Assembly (NCBI RefSeq): GCF_022539315.1
Contig: NC_066332.1
Coordinates: 3,739,001 to 3,803,000, forward strand
Length of the DNA: 64,000 bases
Direction of reading: 5' to 3'
Source of the DNA: Serinus canaria
Taxonomy: Eukaryota; Chordata; Aves; Passeriformes; Fringillidae
The notes beneath the pieces are model-generated. The model saw only the letters and a program-made list of their open reading frames with translations. It had not been told where the DNA came from and did no database searches. Below are positions 60,901-64,000 of this stretch, piece after piece. Within the stretch, counting starts at the first letter, position 1. Every line of letters starts with the position of its first letter. Both the position numbers and the translations under genes were made by a program.

Positions 60901-62967
60901 AATACACTCCTTGACCTCCCCTTAGTAAAGAAAGCATTACAAATATGCAGAAATAAAGAGTTTTACAAACACAGTGAGAGTTTAAGCCTCAGGTATGGAA
61001 AAATTAGTCCCATGAGATAATGCAGTTAAATCAACACCCTTTACTGTGTTCCCATTTATGAGTGAGAGGTGTAAAGTCCAGAAGGGCTCAGGTTACTTTT
61101 CCATATTCCCACCTGGTATTTGCCATGCTCTATTCAAAGGGAGGATTGGCTTTGGCCTTCCTTTGGATTTCTGTGTGGCCACCAGGGCTGTTTCCATCTC
61201 CAGAACTTCTTTTGGGACATTTGGAAGGTTTTGGACTGCAAAGGCATTCAGGTTTTATAGTCCTGCAGGTAAAAGAGAACCTCCTGTTCTTTGCCCTGGT
61301 GTTTTTCTCTGGAACTTGAAGATATTTCAGTCTTTGTGGATGGTTAATTAACAGCAGTGTAGCACTTGCTCTTGTAAGAATTCACATTAATGATGCAGTG
61401 CTCGCTGTATGACAGAAAAAAAGACTATTTGGGTAGAGACAGAAGGCAAACCTGAAGAACCAAATATTTCTGAAAGTTATAAGCAATATTTTCAAGTGAT
61501 TTTTATCTCAAAACCATCCTCTTGTTTGCTCTGCAGCTCAATAACTTTCCTTCTCTTTCTACTTGCATTGAGAAATGTTTAGAAAATGTTTAACAAACTG
61601 TCTTTGCAAATGGTGGAAAGCTGGGAAAAACTTGAGTTTTAATAGCTCTGATAATCAGCAAATTCTAGAAATAAGCAAATCATATCCCTTCTTGCTTTAG
61701 TTTTTTCCTGTAGTTGTAAGTGAAGCAATGCTTTTTTTTTTCTGCTAGGATGTGACAATGATATTTACTACCATGATGAAATGTTTTGAAAGGGAAAAAT
61801 TAGATGTAATTGTAAAAATTTAATCTTGGCATGGTGTAGCTTGTGTGACTCTTTGCTAGCAATAAAGCAGGGTTACTGCCCTGGGGAATTTACAGCACAG
61901 GGGATCAGCTCCTGTTCCAAGGTTTTCTTGGGTAAAGGCAGCTGGGTGTTTACCTGAACAAATCAGCAGAAAACAAAACATGATCTGCTCACAGAATCAC
62001 AACTCCCTCTCTGTTATCTTTGTTCTGCAGGAAAAGTTAATTGTGTTACACTTTATTTCAGGATGGTTTATCTCCTTTGGATTCTGTTTTTAGCACATCA
62101 GAAGAGGGCAGAGAAGCCAGGGATCCTCCCAGTGCCTGGGGTTTTTTTGCTGGCAGGGGGCAGGAGCACAGGAGCAGTGCCCACCACCCTTCCCAGGACT
62201 GGGACCAGCAGATCCAAACTGAATGAAAGATGCTTTATTTGCCAGGGAGTCAGATAAAATTGGGATAATTTTTGTCCTTTAGACTCACATATTAGATCTT
62301 AATGAGAAGAATCAAATTGAAGTTTATGACCTCTCCTTCTTGTTATTGGTATTGACTAACTCAAAAGTTAGTTGATGCAAAACCACTGAGATTTAAATAC
62401 TTTTCTAAAGTTTCATTTAAGCCTTCCACATCTGCTGTTTAACAAAGCAGACACTGGGATTTCTCAAGAAAGGTGGTTATGAAATGTAATTTTTATATCA
62501 TGGTTATCTCATATTTGTTTAATGAATTCTTTCCCCTTCATACCGGGTGAATCTAGAAATTGCCACAAGATGAGTGGATGAGTTGCAGGATGAACTTAGG
62601 AAAATGAAAATAAAAGTCCCACTAAGCTCTGCCCTCAGCTTGCCAACTGGGAGTCCAGCCGTGTTCAGAGGAGAAGGTGATACCAGAAGACAGCAGGACT
62701 GTGACTGGGTGTGAGGTGTCCAGCAATGCCAGCAGATCCTCCTGAGAGGGTGTGATCCAGGTACACCAGGTTCTGCTGTCAAAGAGGATGATTTCTACCT
62801 GCCTTTCTCTGGACAAAATCCCAGATTATCTGCTCCATGATTCACACTGCATGCTGTAATGGTTAATTACCTCTGTATTTTAATCACAGAATCTGCTGGC
62901 TGTAACTTGAAAATTACCAACACCAGTAAAGCTTGTAATGGATTTTCAACTCTTTCTCATTTCTTAG
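51931..62967. other. BLMH-SLC6A4 intergenic region, likely holding SLC6A4 upstream exon(s)
   Basis: Eleven kilobases with no coding exon I can support on either strand. The sequence is AT-rich with scattered T/A runs. Locally CpG-richer spots at about 55170-55250, 56110-56175 and 59440-59780 stand out and could include the SLC6A4 promoter and non-coding first exon, but none can be assigned. Confidence 0.55.
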
Positions 62968-63112
62968 ATGGTGCTTGTGCCTTCCATCTGATGGATTTAA
63001 GTATGGAAGAGGAATTCTAAAAGTGCTGGGAATAAAGGTGTGGGAAGACAAACCCCGAAGGGACCCTGTGGTGCTGCCTATCTGCAAGTGACCAGAACAA
63101 ATCTCAGCAAAA
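62968..63112 (+). other. SLC6A4: SLC6A4 5' UTR part of the first coding exon
   Basis: A good acceptor, CTCTTTCTCATTTCTTAG, ends at 62967, about 145 bases before the ATG. A mammalian-like arrangement, with a separate upstream non-coding exon, is expected. An upstream ORF of seven codons plus stop starts at the very first base (ATG at 62968). The acceptor choice is inferred. Confidence 0.45.
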
Positions 63113-63569
63113 ATGGAAAAAAAGACCACAAGCAATGAGACAGAGCCCCTGACTTCCAAGAAAGATGCCTCAGACTGTAGCAAAGGAGAAGATTGTAAAG
63201 AGAATGGACTTCTGGTCAGGAACCCTAAATCTGCCCTACGGCTGGTGGAGGATGGCAACAAAGTCCACCAGAGCCAGGGGGATAAAGGGGAGGCAGCTCA
63301 GATCTCCAATGGTTATTCAGGGGTTCAGAGCTCAGCTCCCTGCAATGGAGAGGTGGAGGATGCCCAGGGCACGGCCCCAGCAGCCACCACCACCACCACC
63401 ACCACCACGTCCACCACCTGCGGGGCCGAGGCTCAGCAGCAGCTGATGGAGCTGGAGGACAGGGAGACCTGGAGTAAAAAAATTGACTTTCTCCTCTCTG
63501 TCATTGGATATGCAGTGGATCTGGGAAATGTGTGGAGATTTCCTTATATCTGCTATCAGAATGGAGGAG
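63113..63569 (+). CDS. SLC6A4: Serotonin transporter, first coding exon (aa 1-153, gene continues past window)
   Basis: SLC6A4 is the Na+/Cl--coupled plasma-membrane serotonin transporter. This exon gives a long cytosolic N-terminus (about 1-120) and TM1. [27 protein letters not shown] and [18 protein letters not shown] match SERT. Asp136 equals human Asp98, which binds the substrate amine and Na+. The donor GGAG/GTCAGT at 63570 sits at the human exon junction, in phase 1. The N-terminus is about 38 residues longer than human and carries eight Thr in a row encoded by an ACC repeat. The remaining exons lie to the right. The start ATG has A at -3 (AAAAATGG) and begins [11 protein letters not shown], as in chicken SERT by memory. 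Confidence 0.95.
63386..63418 (+). repeat. SLC6A4: ACC trinucleotide repeat inside SLC6A4 coding exon
   Basis: Seven ACC codons, then ACG TCC ACC ACC, giving Thr8-Ser-Thr2 at about residues 92-102, just before TM1. It is in frame, so length changes would alter only the Thr count. Confidence 0.95.
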
Positions 63570-64000
63570 GTCAGTGTCCACTCATGCTCATTGTTCCTTA
63601 GTGCTGAATTTCTTGGTTTATAAATGGATGATTTAGTGGCTTTTAAAATATCATATGTAACAAATGATCAAGGAGAAATTATTCACTGAAAAACCTAAAT
63701 ATTGGGATAGGATAATCACAGAAAAGCTGTTTAGCACAGCACAACTAGAAGCTGAGAACCAGGTACCTACCTACACTCCAACACCTCAATCCCTTTCCCA
63801 AGGGGTATTTTAAAATCTGATAAACCAACATGTCTAAACCAACTCATGAGGAAGGCTGGGTCTTTGACTCACTGACATAAGAGACAAAATACAAATCTAA
63901 AATCTAATCAAGGAGATCTTAGAAAGGACTTTCGTTTCTCAGATGTAATAAATGCATTTTATTATTTATTTTATAATTTTATCTGTAGCCCATCTCACAG
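63570..64000 (+). other. SLC6A4: Start of the next SLC6A4 intron
   Basis: Follows the donor GTCAGT. No further exon is seen. The window ends ...CCCATCTCACAG, an acceptor-like sequence, so the next exon could begin at the first base outside. Confidence 0.6.

Noticed and set aside
51931..62967. A hidden protein-coding gene between BLMH and SLC6A4
   Set aside because: No frame shows a domain, signal peptide or phase-consistent exon chain, and mammalian synteny has no gene there.
1..64000. tRNA, rRNA, CRISPR, operon or phage-type features
   Set aside because: None seen; the window is ordinary vertebrate nuclear DNA with spliced genes.

Overview
The window is vertebrate nuclear DNA, almost certainly from a bird and probably a songbird. 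The pointers are CR1 LINE 3' ends with the avian terminal ATTCTATG-type motif, a passerine-looking solo LTR, very compact introns, and the gene order CPD(-) - TMIGD1(+) - BLMH(+) - SLC6A4(+). That order matches the human 17q11.2 block with the whole block inverted. I assembled the spliced genes by eye from reading frame, GT/AG sites and phase continuity, using recalled human homologues as guides. No alignment was run.

Layout. 1-24741 (minus strand): carboxypeptidase D in 21 coding exons, 1365 codons plus stop, with the 3' UTR apparently running off the left edge. 24742-30060: the CPD CpG-island promoter (two CCAAT boxes and a CRE-like site), then about 4.8 kb of intergenic DNA with no supportable gene. 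30064-35135 (plus): TMIGD1, a TATA-driven small type I membrane Ig protein of 257 residues in five coding exons, with a CR1 fragment abutting one exon. 35610-35850: a 13-bp G-rich minisatellite. 35998-51930 (plus): bleomycin hydrolase in 12 coding exons, exactly 455 residues, with catalytic Cys73, His372 and Asn396 all present. 51931-62967: 11 kb with no coding exon, probably holding the upstream non-coding exon(s) and promoter of SLC6A4. 62968-64000: the first coding exon of the serotonin transporter SLC6A4, covering a long N-terminus and TM1; the gene continues beyond the right edge.

The four genes are neighbours by ancient synteny, not an operon or a pathway. CPD trims C-terminal Lys/Arg in the trans-Golgi. 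TMIGD1 is an epithelial junction/adhesion protein. BLMH is a cytosolic cysteine aminopeptidase. SLC6A4 takes up serotonin. I see no undescribed system. The most interesting points are fine-grained: a possible alternative splice that would remove the TMIGD1 PDZ ligand, a possible second signal-peptide leader for TMIGD1, a CR1 insertion against a TMIGD1 splice acceptor, the SERT N-terminal extension with a Thr repeat, and the minisatellite next to the BLMH promoter.
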